Assembly: GCA_012959845.1 (NCBI GenBank)
Contig: DUCL01000150.1
Location: forward strand, 1-18,610
Direction of reading: 5' to 3'
Length of the DNA: 18,610 bases
From: Candidatus Poseidoniales archaeon
Lineage (GTDB): Archaea > Thermoplasmatota > Poseidoniia > Poseidoniales > Poseidoniaceae
The notes under the pieces are model-generated. The model worked only from the letters and a program-made list of their open reading frames with translations. It did not search any database and was not told the origin of the DNA. Below, piece by piece: positions 1 to 7,518 of the stretch; position 1 is the first letter of the stretch, and every line of letters begins with the position of its first letter. Position numbers and translations under genes: made by a program.

Positions 1-1310
1 TTGGTCGTCCAAACACCATCATCGCCCCTTGATGCTGCCTCAATTTCATCAAATTGGAATTCTAATGGTGCTTGCCATTCATCATGCAATAATACTGGAG
101 ATTGACTTGGTAGTGCTAGCATGAAAAACAAGAAAAAGAAGATACCGAGTCTCTTTTCTGTTGTAACATCTAATCCTGCAGGTTCGTCCAATACTATCGG
201 TATTCCGGGTTCTCCACCCATATAATACAAGAATGGCAATATTAACGCAAGTACAAGAGTCCAAACTGAAAAACCATCAAAGGCATTGAATAACCAAGCA
301 AAAATTAGAATCACAAAGAATAACCTAACTTGGGTCCCAGAATTTCTAGCCATCACAGAACCAAGGCGTGCGACCATCAATCTGCCACCTGGGAATGTTG
401 GAATAGGCAACAGCGAAATCCATCCAAAGAATGTTAGAACTGAACCTGCTTTTGCCAATGGATGTGCCCAAGCAAGTCTAATGTGGACATCATCAAAAAA
501 TGCGAGTGCAACTAATTCAACAATCAGCGGAGGTTCTATAGAGCGAGGTGCTGAAACTAATTCAACCAATTCGGGAGTCAGGAATAATCCAATGGCCCAC
601 AAAATAAATCCACTACAGATCATTATTGATGGAGCGATAAGTGATATCGTACCTAATTGCTTCCGATTATCCCATGGGCGTGAACTCATACGAGGTAATG
701 TTGAAATTAGCAATAGGCCGAAAGGCCATATTAATGATGATGGTGAAAATAATCCCACGGACCAAAAGGCAATTGAAATGTCTGGAATTGGAGCAATATG
801 CCCGATTCTAAGGCCCTGCTTTGCTGCAACCTTGACCTGTATTAGTGATGCAATAAAGAGCGTTGCTAAAATTGGTAAGGTGAATCCAATGAATGAATCA
901 ATGAATAGTCCATGACCGAACCAACCTTCAGAAGGAGAGGAGTGTTCTATCCACAACGACCCCGCTAATGTTGCTGTTAATGCAGTCATCGACCACAAGA
1001 AAATGTGCATTGTTATCGGAGGAAATTGTCTGTCTGGTATTGGAAGAATTGTTGCCAACCAAGGTTCATCTTCGGTTAGTCTTACCATCCAACCGAGTTT
1101 ATCTAAATGATGATTGACCTTTTTCAAAGATTCATGAACATCTCCATCTTGTTTGACATCTATGACCCAACTAGGCCATCGACCACCAACTTGCTCAATC
1201 AAGTAATATTCTCTGCCTAGAATATTCGCCAAAAGAGCGTACTGGTCCCACGCTTTCTTGTGAGCATTCATCTGTTCAGGGTCAACTGTTGAATCATTAT
1301 CATCGCTCAT
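1..1310 (-). CDS. Site-2 protease-like (M50/EGY type) membrane protein, apparently catalytically dead, 3' end cut off by window
   Basis: The reading frame is open from ATG at 1310 to the left edge, giving 436 residues with no stop, so the C-terminus is missing. The start has a good SD (GAGGTG, 8 nt upstream). Residues 1-97 form a soluble N-terminal domain. Hydrophobic segments follow at about 98-118, 138-158, 178-203, 222-246, 287-305, 330-361 and 388-402. Several stretches match the general pattern of archaeal/plastid EGY-type site-2 proteases: the first membrane helix after a short basic/proline stretch, an Ala-Ala-x-x-Gly turn (162-166) followed by Pro-Ile-Pro (174-176), and a HPLAKAG...LLPIPTFPGGR block (283-310). 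However, the position expected to hold HExxH reads SLIQV (155-159), and the LDGG aspartate is Pro307. It is therefore probably a non-proteolytic homologue. It starts 94 bp after atpD and may be cotranscribed with the ATP synthase operon. Family assignment is from remembered motif patterns, not an alignment. Confidence 0.7.
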   Translation of the reverse strand, partial: MSDDNDSTVDPEQMNAHKKAWDQYALLANILGREYYLIEQVGGRWPSWVIDVKQDGDVHESLKKVNHHLDKLGWMVRLTEDEPWLATILPIPDRQFPPITMHIFLWSMTALTATLAGSLWIEHSSPSEGWFGHGLFIDSFIGFTLPILATLFIASLIQVKVAAKQGLRIGHIAPIPDISIAFWSVGLFSPSSLIWPFGLLLISTLPRMSSRPWDNRKQLGTISLIAPSIMICSGFILWAIGLFLTPELVELVSAPRSIEPPLIVELVALAFFDDVHIRLAWAHPLAKAGSVLTFFGWISLLPIPTFPGGRLMVARLGSVMARNSGTQVRLFFVILIFAWLFNAFDGFSVWTLVLALILPFLYYMGGEPGIPIVLDEPAGLDVTTEKRLGIFFFLFFMLALPSQSPVLLHDEWQAPLEFQFDEIEAASRGDDGVWTT

Positions 1311-1404
1311 GCAACAGCCACCTCAAGATAACGCTCAACACCACTCCGTCTTCAATCAATCCCTAACACAGCCTCAACTGTAGTGAAGATATTGGTGAAA
1401 AAAT

Positions 1405-2022
1405 TCACTTATTCTTGAATCTCTTTAGGCGGAAGGTTTCTTCTCTTTCCATTTCTTCAAGGCGAAGTTGGATGAAAACTCTTGCTTCTTCTAATTCAGG
1501 AATTACCTTGTACTCAAGTGCATTGACTCTTCTCTTTGTTGCTTCAATTTCTGACAGTAATCTTTTCAGTGTACCTTCCATTTCAGCAGCATGGACAATC
1601 TTCTCGATTAAATTACCAAAGGAATCACTAGCCTCATCAACATATGGTGAAGAACCAATGTAACCAACACCTCTTTCAGAAAATGTTGACTTCAAATTAC
1701 TCCCACTGACACTTGGCACTACAACACCCATAATGTTTCGGCGTTCAACTTCAACTTGCGGAGTGGCTGTATTGGCTATTGCAGCAGCACGAACTGCCAA
1801 ACCACCTTCAATCGCATTAGCTAAGTCAATGCGTTGCTTTGCTAGTCGATAAGTGACGGTAAGGTCGCGCTTTGCTTCAATCATATCAGACAGCAACTTG
1901 CGGAATTCATGGAAAAGACCGTCACGCTTCATCTTGAGAAGTTTATACCCATTCTTGGTTTGCTTAATGCGGCCCTTGAGTTTGATAAGTTCGCTGCGTG
2001 TTGGTTTAATATCAAGTGCCAT
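1405..2022 (-). CDS. atpD: A-type ATP synthase subunit D (central stalk)
   Basis: 205 residues. Subunit D is the long coiled-coil part of the central rotor shaft that turns inside the A3B3 head and passes torque to the membrane ring. The N-terminus, with a conserved I-K-P-T-R-x-E-L block at residues 4-11 followed by lysine-rich helix, is typical of the family. The C-terminal half (about 140-205) returns as a second charged helix ending in a basic tail. A longer frame starts at GTG 2031, but that GTG lies inside the SD sequence GAGGTG. ATG at 2022 sits 6 nt after it and is the better start. It is the last gene of the ATP synthase operon and starts 35 bp after atpB. No atpG follows. Confidence 0.95.
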   Translation of the reverse strand: MALDIKPTRSELIKLKGRIKQTKNGYKLLKMKRDGLFHEFRKLLSDMIEAKRDLTVTYRLAKQRIDLANAIEGGLAVRAAAIANTATPQVEVERRNIMGVVVPSVSGSNLKSTFSERGVGYIGSSPYVDEASDSFGNLIEKIVHAAEMEGTLKRLLSEIEATKRRVNALEYKVIPELEEARVFIQLRLEEMEREETFRLKRFKNK

Positions 2023-2057
2023 AACTTTCACCTCTCTTCAATTCTACGTTAGAAAGT

Positions 2058-3437
2058 TCACTTCCGGTTATCAGGGTGATACTTGTCAATCCACTTTTGG
2101 TCCAAACGTACTAGATATTTGGTATCGATTGCGGACATCAAAGTCCAGCATAGGTCAAGTGTTTCTTCAATACTGCGGTCTTCATCACGGGATTGGCGAA
2201 GGAACTTGTCTTCAAAAACACCGGAGAATTCCAGTAGTTGCTTATCACGTTCGTTGAGCGCATCTTCACCAACAATTGCTACTAGACCACGTAGTTCACG
2301 GCCTTGTGCGTATGCTGCATACATCTGGTCGGAAACAGACTTGTGGTCTTCACGAGTTGTCTTCTCTCCAATACATGAACCCATTAGACGGGACAATGAA
2401 GGCAATACATTAATCGGCGGATAGATACCTTGTTGATGTAATTCACGAGAAATAACGATTTGACCCTCGGTAATATAACCGGACAAATCCGGAATAGGAT
2501 GGGTAATATCGTCACCAGGCATTGTCAGAATAGGGAATTGGGTGATTGAGCCCTTCTTTCCTTTAACCAATCCAGCACGCTCGTAGAGCATTGCTAAGTC
2601 AGTGTACATGTAACCTGGATATCCACGACGCCCTGGAACTTCTTCACGAGCAGCACCAATTTGTCGTAGAGCATCACAGTAGTTTGTCATATCGGTATAG
2701 ATCACCAATACGTGTTTATCCTTTTCGAATGCAAGGTATTCTGCAGCGGTCAAAGCAAGACGAGGTGTGATAATACGCTCAACAGCAGGGTCATCCGCTA
2801 AGTTAACGAATAAAACCGCATGTTCAAGCGCACCTGTTCTCTCTAAATCAGCACGGAAGAAATTGTATTCTTCAGCAGTGATACCCATAGCACAGAATAC
2901 TACGATAAACTCTTCATCTGAACCGGTTAACTTTGCTTGACGTGCTATTTGCAATGCAATGTCATTGTGTGGTAGACCTGATGCTGAGAAAATCGGCAAC
3001 TTTTGTCCACGAACCAAAGAAGTACAACAGTCAATAGCAGAGATTCCAGTTTGAATGAAATCGTGTGGGCTACGGCGGCTGTATGGGTTGATAGCTGCAC
3101 CAATAATGTCGTCGTACTGTTCTGCAACGATATCTGGTCCGCCGTCACGAGGTCTTCCAGCACCATCGAGAATACGGCCGATCAAATCTTCCGATACAGG
3201 GAGCTTGAAAACGTCGCCCATGAAGGTGACTCCAGCCTCTCTGTCAATCTTTGCAGTTCCTTCGAATACTTGGACGATGACCATGTCATCGGAAGTATCG
3301 AGAACTTGTCCATTCTTGATAGTTCCATTGGATAATCGTAGAGATACGATTTCACCAAATGCAACAGGTTCGGTCTTATTCAAGAAAACTAGCGGTCCCT
3401 TGACATCTGTAATTGTTCTATATTCCTTTCCAGTCAT
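2058..3437 (-). CDS. atpB: A-type ATP synthase subunit B (non-catalytic head subunit)
   Basis: 459 residues, the usual length. Subunit B alternates with A in the hexameric head and carries the non-catalytic nucleotide sites. The N-terminal beta-barrel (about 1-75) is followed by the RecA-like core and a C-terminal helical domain. As expected for B, the P-loop position has no GxGKT: the segment after SASGLPHND (about 152-160) lacks the lysine. The conserved regulatory block P-G-R-R-G-Y-P-G-Y (about 268-276) is present. The start ATG 3437 has the SD AGGGGG. It lies 12 bp downstream of atpA, consistent with translational coupling in the operon. Confidence 0.97.
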   Translation of the reverse strand: MTGKEYRTITDVKGPLVFLNKTEPVAFGEIVSLRLSNGTIKNGQVLDTSDDMVIVQVFEGTAKIDREAGVTFMGDVFKLPVSEDLIGRILDGAGRPRDGGPDIVAEQYDDIIGAAINPYSRRSPHDFIQTGISAIDCCTSLVRGQKLPIFSASGLPHNDIALQIARQAKLTGSDEEFIVVFCAMGITAEEYNFFRADLERTGALEHAVLFVNLADDPAVERIITPRLALTAAEYLAFEKDKHVLVIYTDMTNYCDALRQIGAAREEVPGRRGYPGYMYTDLAMLYERAGLVKGKKGSITQFPILTMPGDDITHPIPDLSGYITEGQIVISRELHQQGIYPPINVLPSLSRLMGSCIGEKTTREDHKSVSDQMYAAYAQGRELRGLVAIVGEDALNERDKQLLEFSGVFEDKFLRQSRDEDRSIEETLDLCWTLMSAIDTKYLVRLDQKWIDKYHPDNRK

Positions 3438-3449
3438 GATAATTCCCCC

Positions 3450-5189
3450 TCAGTTCTCCTCCACCGTAGCGGCGATTTCTTCACACATGGTTTTGACCAT
3501 GTCATCAATGATATCGATATATCCCTTGTTCAAGCGACCACGCATTAAATCGGAGCGAGATGGGACATTGACAACATCATTCAGTTGTGCACCACTTGCC
3601 ATTGCATTCTTTGCAGCCTCTTGGAAAGATAAAATTGCCTTTGCCATCTTATATTGTAAATCAATATCACAATATGCATCTACTTCGTGAAATGCATTTT
3701 GTTGTAGGAAATACTCACGAATCATACGAGCGACTTCAAGAGTCAATTGTTGGTCAGCAGGAAGTGAATCAGAACCGACAAGTTGTACAATTTCTTGCAA
3801 CTCAGATTCTATTTGCAGCAATCCAGAAAGTTCAACTCGGACTTCTGGGAAATCTTGTGCGATCTTGTCTCTAAACCATTGGTCTAGACTCTGTGGGTAG
3901 AGTGAATATGAATTCAACCAATTGATAGCAGGGAAGTGACGTTGTCTTGCAAGACCTGCATCCAGACCCCAGAAAACCTTGACAATACGAAGTGTACCTT
4001 GTGATACAGGTTCTGAAATGTCTCCTCCAGGAGGTGAAACTGCACCGATAACGGTAATTGAACCGTCTTCTCCATTCAAGGTCTCAACACGGCCAGCACG
4101 TTCGTAGAACTCAGCAATACGAGTTGAGAGGTAAGCAGGATAACCTTCTTCACCAGGCATTTCTTCAAGGCGAGAGGAAATCTCACGCATTGCTTCTGCC
4201 CAACGAGATGTGGAATCAGCCATTAGAGCAACATCGTAACCCATGTCACGGTAGTACTCGGCAATTGTAATTCCTGTGTACACAGATGCTTCTCGTGCAG
4301 CAACAGGCATATTTGATGTATTTGCAATCATTACTGTTCTTTCCATCAATGGCTTTCCAGTATTTGGATCGATTAGATGAGGGAACTCATCCAATACTTC
4401 AGTCATCTCATTTCCACGTTCTCCACAACCGATGTAAACAACCAGTTGTGCATCGGAATACTTTGCTAGAGATTGTTGAGTAACGGTCTTACCGGAACCA
4501 AACGGTCCAGGAATACCAGCTGCGCCACCCTTTGCCAATGGGAAAAGGAAATCAAGAATACGCGTTCCAGTTACAAGAGGGATTACTGGTGGATACTTTT
4601 GTTGATAAGGACGTGGTGTTCTAACTGGCCACTTCTGCATCATCTGCATATCACTTCCATCTTCGAAAGTACAGATGGTTTGTGTGACGTTGAAATCTCC
4701 AGATTCAATAGACTTGACTACTCCACCCATTCCTGGGACAGCCATAATCTTGTGAACAATTGTGTCAGTTTCTTGTACGTGTCCAACAACTTGTCCTCCG
4801 ACAACAGTATCTCCAACGGAGACTTGTGGTTCAAAGGTCCAAATCTTCTCTAGGTCAAATGCATCTGCATCGACACCACGAGTAAGGAAAACTCCCATTT
4901 CTTTTTCAAGTGTAGGAAGAGGTCTTTGAATTCCATCATAGATCTGAGTTAGCAAACCTGGTCCAAGTGAAACTGAAAGAGTCTCACCTGTATTCACTAC
5001 GATTTCACCAGGGCGTATTCCGGATGTATCCTCGTAAACTTGGATAACAGCCTTATCGCCGTGTAATTCAATCACTTCGCCCATCAGTCCTTCCGTACCA
5101 ACACGGACAACATCGTACATCGCCGCCTTCATGTCAATGGCTGTAACCACTGGACCTGAAATACGGTAAATCAATCCTTCATTCTTCAT
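3450..5189 (-). CDS. atpA: A-type ATP synthase catalytic subunit A
   Basis: 579 residues, the normal length for archaeal subunit A. It is the catalytic ATP-binding subunit, active at its interface with B. The N-terminal barrel (1-75) is followed by the insertion typical of V/A-type A subunits (about 110-190). The archaeal P-loop GPFGSGKT is at 228-235, followed closely by the G-E-R-G-N-E-M block (about 257-263). A C-terminal helical domain completes the protein. No intein interrupts the P-loop, although that site hosts inteins in some archaeal A subunits. The start ATG 5189 has the SD GGAGGAAT. It is 29 bp downstream of atpF. Confidence 0.98.
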   Translation of the reverse strand: MKNEGLIYRISGPVVTAIDMKAAMYDVVRVGTEGLMGEVIELHGDKAVIQVYEDTSGIRPGEIVVNTGETLSVSLGPGLLTQIYDGIQRPLPTLEKEMGVFLTRGVDADAFDLEKIWTFEPQVSVGDTVVGGQVVGHVQETDTIVHKIMAVPGMGGVVKSIESGDFNVTQTICTFEDGSDMQMMQKWPVRTPRPYQQKYPPVIPLVTGTRILDFLFPLAKGGAAGIPGPFGSGKTVTQQSLAKYSDAQLVVYIGCGERGNEMTEVLDEFPHLIDPNTGKPLMERTVMIANTSNMPVAAREASVYTGITIAEYYRDMGYDVALMADSTSRWAEAMREISSRLEEMPGEEGYPAYLSTRIAEFYERAGRVETLNGEDGSITVIGAVSPPGGDISEPVSQGTLRIVKVFWGLDAGLARQRHFPAINWLNSYSLYPQSLDQWFRDKIAQDFPEVRVELSGLLQIESELQEIVQLVGSDSLPADQQLTLEVARMIREYFLQQNAFHEVDAYCDIDLQYKMAKAILSFQEAAKNAMASGAQLNDVVNVPSRSDLMRGRLNKGYIDIIDDMVKTMCEEIAATVEEN

Positions 5190-5218
5190 TTTTTATTCCT
5201 CCATTTTGTTTTGGAATT

Positions 5219-5518
5219 TCACTTCCATAGGTCGACCCCTATTGCCTTACGAATTGTGTCTCGCAAAGCGGTGTCCTCCTCAGTACCGATACCAAGAACG
5301 GTTGGGGAGACGGATGATGAGAGTCTTTCACGAAGACGCTCAGGCAATGTGGATTGGGTTGCGGAGTCAATTACGACAACCCCCACATTTTTGTTATTTA
5401 GTAATCCTCTCAATGTTGAAGCCATCGCTTCATCATCTTCTGGATTGTAGAGTGTAGAAATCCCAGCTAGCTGGAATCCGAGTGTGAATTCTGGTGTGCC
5501 GACTATTACGATATCCAT
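5219..5518 (-). CDS. atpF: A-type ATP synthase subunit F (central stalk)
   Basis: 99 residues, a small alpha/beta protein of the usual size. Subunit F binds the D coiled coil in the central stalk and modulates activity. The N-terminal strand and loop (M-D-I-V-I-V-G-T-P-E) and the mid-protein strand G-V-V-V-I-D (about 50-55) match the Rossmann-like F fold. The start ATG 5518 is preceded by GAGGTG. It sits between atpC (9 bp gap) and atpA in the canonical archaeal order. Confidence 0.93.
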   Translation of the reverse strand: MDIVIVGTPEFTLGFQLAGISTLYNPEDDEAMASTLRGLLNNKNVGVVVIDSATQSTLPERLRERLSSSVSPTVLGIGTEEDTALRDTIRKAIGVDLWK

Positions 5519-5527
5519 ATTTTCACC

Positions 5528-6568
5528 TCAGAGTATGTGTGCCTCTAACACTTCAGGTGGCAGTCCTGCTAGACGTCCACGGACGATTAAACGCAAATCT
5601 GTAACTTCCTGTACCTTCAATGCCACATAATTGACAACGGGTAAGGCTGAAACGGGGTGTAGGTAGCTCATGCGTTGTAATAATGCGTGTTCTCTAGCAT
5701 TAAACCAAGTAATTACTGAATCAAGGCTATTTTCGGATTTTGATACTGCTAATGCTTCTTCAAATGATTGCATCTCAAATCGATTAGCACTTCTCAAAAT
5801 GTCAAGTGCTGCTCTTTTTCCACCTGCTGCAATAGAAGAGAATGCTCTTTCTGGAATCAATCTTCCTCCAGGAATTAGCATATCTGTGATTTCATCGTTG
5901 GCGATACCAACTGCTTCGGCCTCTATAATATTGAGGATATTGCGGTGGTCGATTTCTGACTTTAGCAAATCTCTCAAGAATCTAACTTCTGCACCTTTTT
6001 GGTTAAGTGATATTAATGACTTTTTGAAATAATGTCTGTCAAGTGCATTCTCATAATCTGCTAATTTCGCATCATCTGGCAGAGACATTAGGTCTGAACC
6101 GAATGACATTCTGCGCATTTGAGTTGCTGCTGACCTTAGATCATCTGAATTTTCTATCATTTTTAACCAAGGAGTATTGATATCATTCAATGCTGGTAAG
6201 ATACTGTTTGACACTTTCTCTTGGTCTACATTGTTAATTGCTGCTCGCAGAACTACTTTGGCATTTTGATATTCAAAACGAAGAGTGTAAATTTCTACAA
6301 TTGCACGGATTGGACCACTGCACATTCCTACAATCTCCTTCAACTCATGCTCTAAATTGTGTGTAAGCGCTGCTTCAACTAAATCTCCACCAGAAAATTT
6401 TCCGGCATACAAATCCATTTCTGTGCGGTAACCCATATCACCAACAGCAACGGTCATTTGTTCCGGTGACTGATTGATTAACTGACGTAGTCGTGCTCGA
6501 TCCGCTAGTTTTTGCCTACGCGATTTAGCGCGAGTGGCTACATAGGGTTTACTACCGAGCATTAGCAT
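5528..6568 (-). CDS. atpC: A-type ATP synthase subunit C (central stalk base, d-like)
   Basis: 346 residues, close to the usual length for the funnel-shaped subunit that docks the central stalk onto the c ring. It is largely alpha-helical with no membrane segments. The N-terminal Y-x-x-T-R-x-K-S pattern (about 9-16), several D-x-Y/R-R-x-L-x-x-x-D-x-x-N-I-L-like helices in the second half, and the C-terminal Y-V-x-L-K-x-x-E-V-x-x-L-R-x-I-x-x-G block (about 317-336) are family features. The start ATG 6568 lies 7 nt after GAGG. A second in-frame ATG two codons later is an alternative. It follows atpE with a 9 bp gap. Confidence 0.92.
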   Translation of the reverse strand: MLMLGSKPYVATRAKSRRQKLADRARLRQLINQSPEQMTVAVGDMGYRTEMDLYAGKFSGGDLVEAALTHNLEHELKEIVGMCSGPIRAIVEIYTLRFEYQNAKVVLRAAINNVDQEKVSNSILPALNDINTPWLKMIENSDDLRSAATQMRRMSFGSDLMSLPDDAKLADYENALDRHYFKKSLISLNQKGAEVRFLRDLLKSEIDHRNILNIIEAEAVGIANDEITDMLIPGGRLIPERAFSSIAAGGKRAALDILRSANRFEMQSFEEALAVSKSENSLDSVITWFNAREHALLQRMSYLHPVSALPVVNYVALKVQEVTDLRLIVRGRLAGLPPEVLEAHIL

Positions 6569-6577
6569 AATTATTCC

Positions 6578-7141
6578 TCAATTAAAAAGTGTTGAATTGA
6601 TTAAAGCACGCTTATCTGTCCATACTTGGTCAAGTAGCGTATCAAATCTCATATCGAAAGAAACTGAACCATCTGCTGCTTCAAGAATAAAGCCACCTAA
6701 GCCATCAACGTCATCGCCCATGCCTCTAGAGCCAGCGATATCAGATAAAGCCGCACGGTCAATGGCAACTGGGCGGACGGTAAAGTCGCCAACCGCCACT
6801 TCATCTGCTTGAGCCATCAATCCTTTCAGAATTGAAGCCCTTCCAGATAATGCTGGGTCTGCTAGTTGTCCTCGTGCTGCTTCAAATGTGGCATCCAATA
6901 CTACGCGGCGTGCTACAAGCACATCCTTTTGATTTGATTGACGAGCACTTGCAACGATTTCTCTTGCAAGTTGTTCTGCCTCACGTGAAGTACGGCTTTC
7001 TGCTTCCTCGCGGATAGTATTGGCCTTGGCTTCTGCCTCTGCAACAATCTTCTTGGCTGAAGCCTTTGCCTCTTTCAAGATGGCTTTTGCTTCTACTTCC
7101 GCAGATGATGCGATGTCTTTTGCTAATGTTTCAAGTGTCAT
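6578..7141 (-). CDS. atpE: A-type ATP synthase subunit E (peripheral stalk)
   Basis: 187 residues. Subunit E pairs with H to make the peripheral stalk that holds the head still against the membrane part. Residues 8-70 are an alanine-, lysine- and glutamate-rich right-handed coiled coil. The C-terminal globular domain contains G-G-F-I-L-E-A-A-D-G (about 148-157) and ends in the L-F motif typical of the family. The frame extends upstream to TTG 7183, but ATG 7141 has the strong SD GGAGG, 7 nt away, and gives the normal N-terminus, so 7141 is chosen. It lies between atpK and atpC. Confidence 0.93.
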   Translation of the reverse strand: MTLETLAKDIASSAEVEAKAILKEAKASAKKIVAEAEAKANTIREEAESRTSREAEQLAREIVASARQSNQKDVLVARRVVLDATFEAARGQLADPALSGRASILKGLMAQADEVAVGDFTVRPVAIDRAALSDIAGSRGMGDDVDGLGGFILEAADGSVSFDMRFDTLLDQVWTDKRALINSTLFN

Positions 7142-7198
7142 GATATTTCCTCCGAGTTTATTCATATGATTGGGAGAACCCAATCTGTTGTACCATCA

Positions 7199-7504
7199 TC
7201 AGATGAACATTGGCAATGCACCTAGAATCACGATGGATTCAGGTAGAGCTGTGAAGATAATTGCAGTACCGAACTTGGTACTGTCCTCAGCAAGCATACC
7301 AACAGCTGCGCTGCCAATTCCTGCTTGAGAAATACCTGCACCGACTCCGGCAAGGCCAAGGGAAAGACCGACTCCGATATCTCCAGTTATTCCTGATGTT
7401 GCGTCATCGGTTGTTTCTGCTGCTGCTACACCTTGTGCTACAAGGGTTAGTGCCAGCATTACAATCAGTGCGCGTAGGCTATTTTTTAGGGTGTTTACAT
7501 TCAT
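7199..7504 (-). CDS. atpK: A-type ATP synthase rotor ring subunit K (c subunit) with apparent signal peptide
   Basis: 101 residues. This is the proteolipid of the rotating ion-carrying ring. Residues 41-71 form a glycine-rich first helix (GVGLSLGLAGVGAGISQAG...), A-E-D at 72-74 begins the cytoplasmic loop, and the second helix carries the ion-binding Glu89 in LPES. A hydrophobic leader (about 11-29, ending A-A-A before Glu30) precedes the hairpin and looks like a cleavable signal peptide. This is compatible with c-subunit topology, where the N-terminus faces outside. Gln60 is in the first helix, but the residues after Glu89 are Ser-Ile-Val rather than the Thr-Gln next to Na+ sites in known Na+ rings, so proton coupling is favoured (inference). 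One hairpin only. Confidence 0.93.
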   Translation of the reverse strand: MNVNTLKNSLRALIVMLALTLVAQGVAAAETTDDATSGITGDIGVGLSLGLAGVGAGISQAGIGSAAVGMLAEDSTKFGTAIIFTALPESIVILGALPMFI

Positions 7505-7518
7505 TTTTGCTACCTCCG

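Noticed and set aside
286..915. 209-residue plus-strand open frame
   Set aside because: It lies antisense to the continuous minus-strand frame from 1310 to 1, which has a good SD, membrane segments and family motifs. The plus frame has no recognisable protein features.
1311..1404. Search for a terminator or atpG gene after atpD
   Set aside because: No hairpin with U run and no reading frame of useful length were seen in this 94 bp spacer.
3055..3690. 211-residue plus-strand open frame
   Set aside because: It is antisense to atpB and atpA, whose identity is certain; it is a codon-usage shadow.
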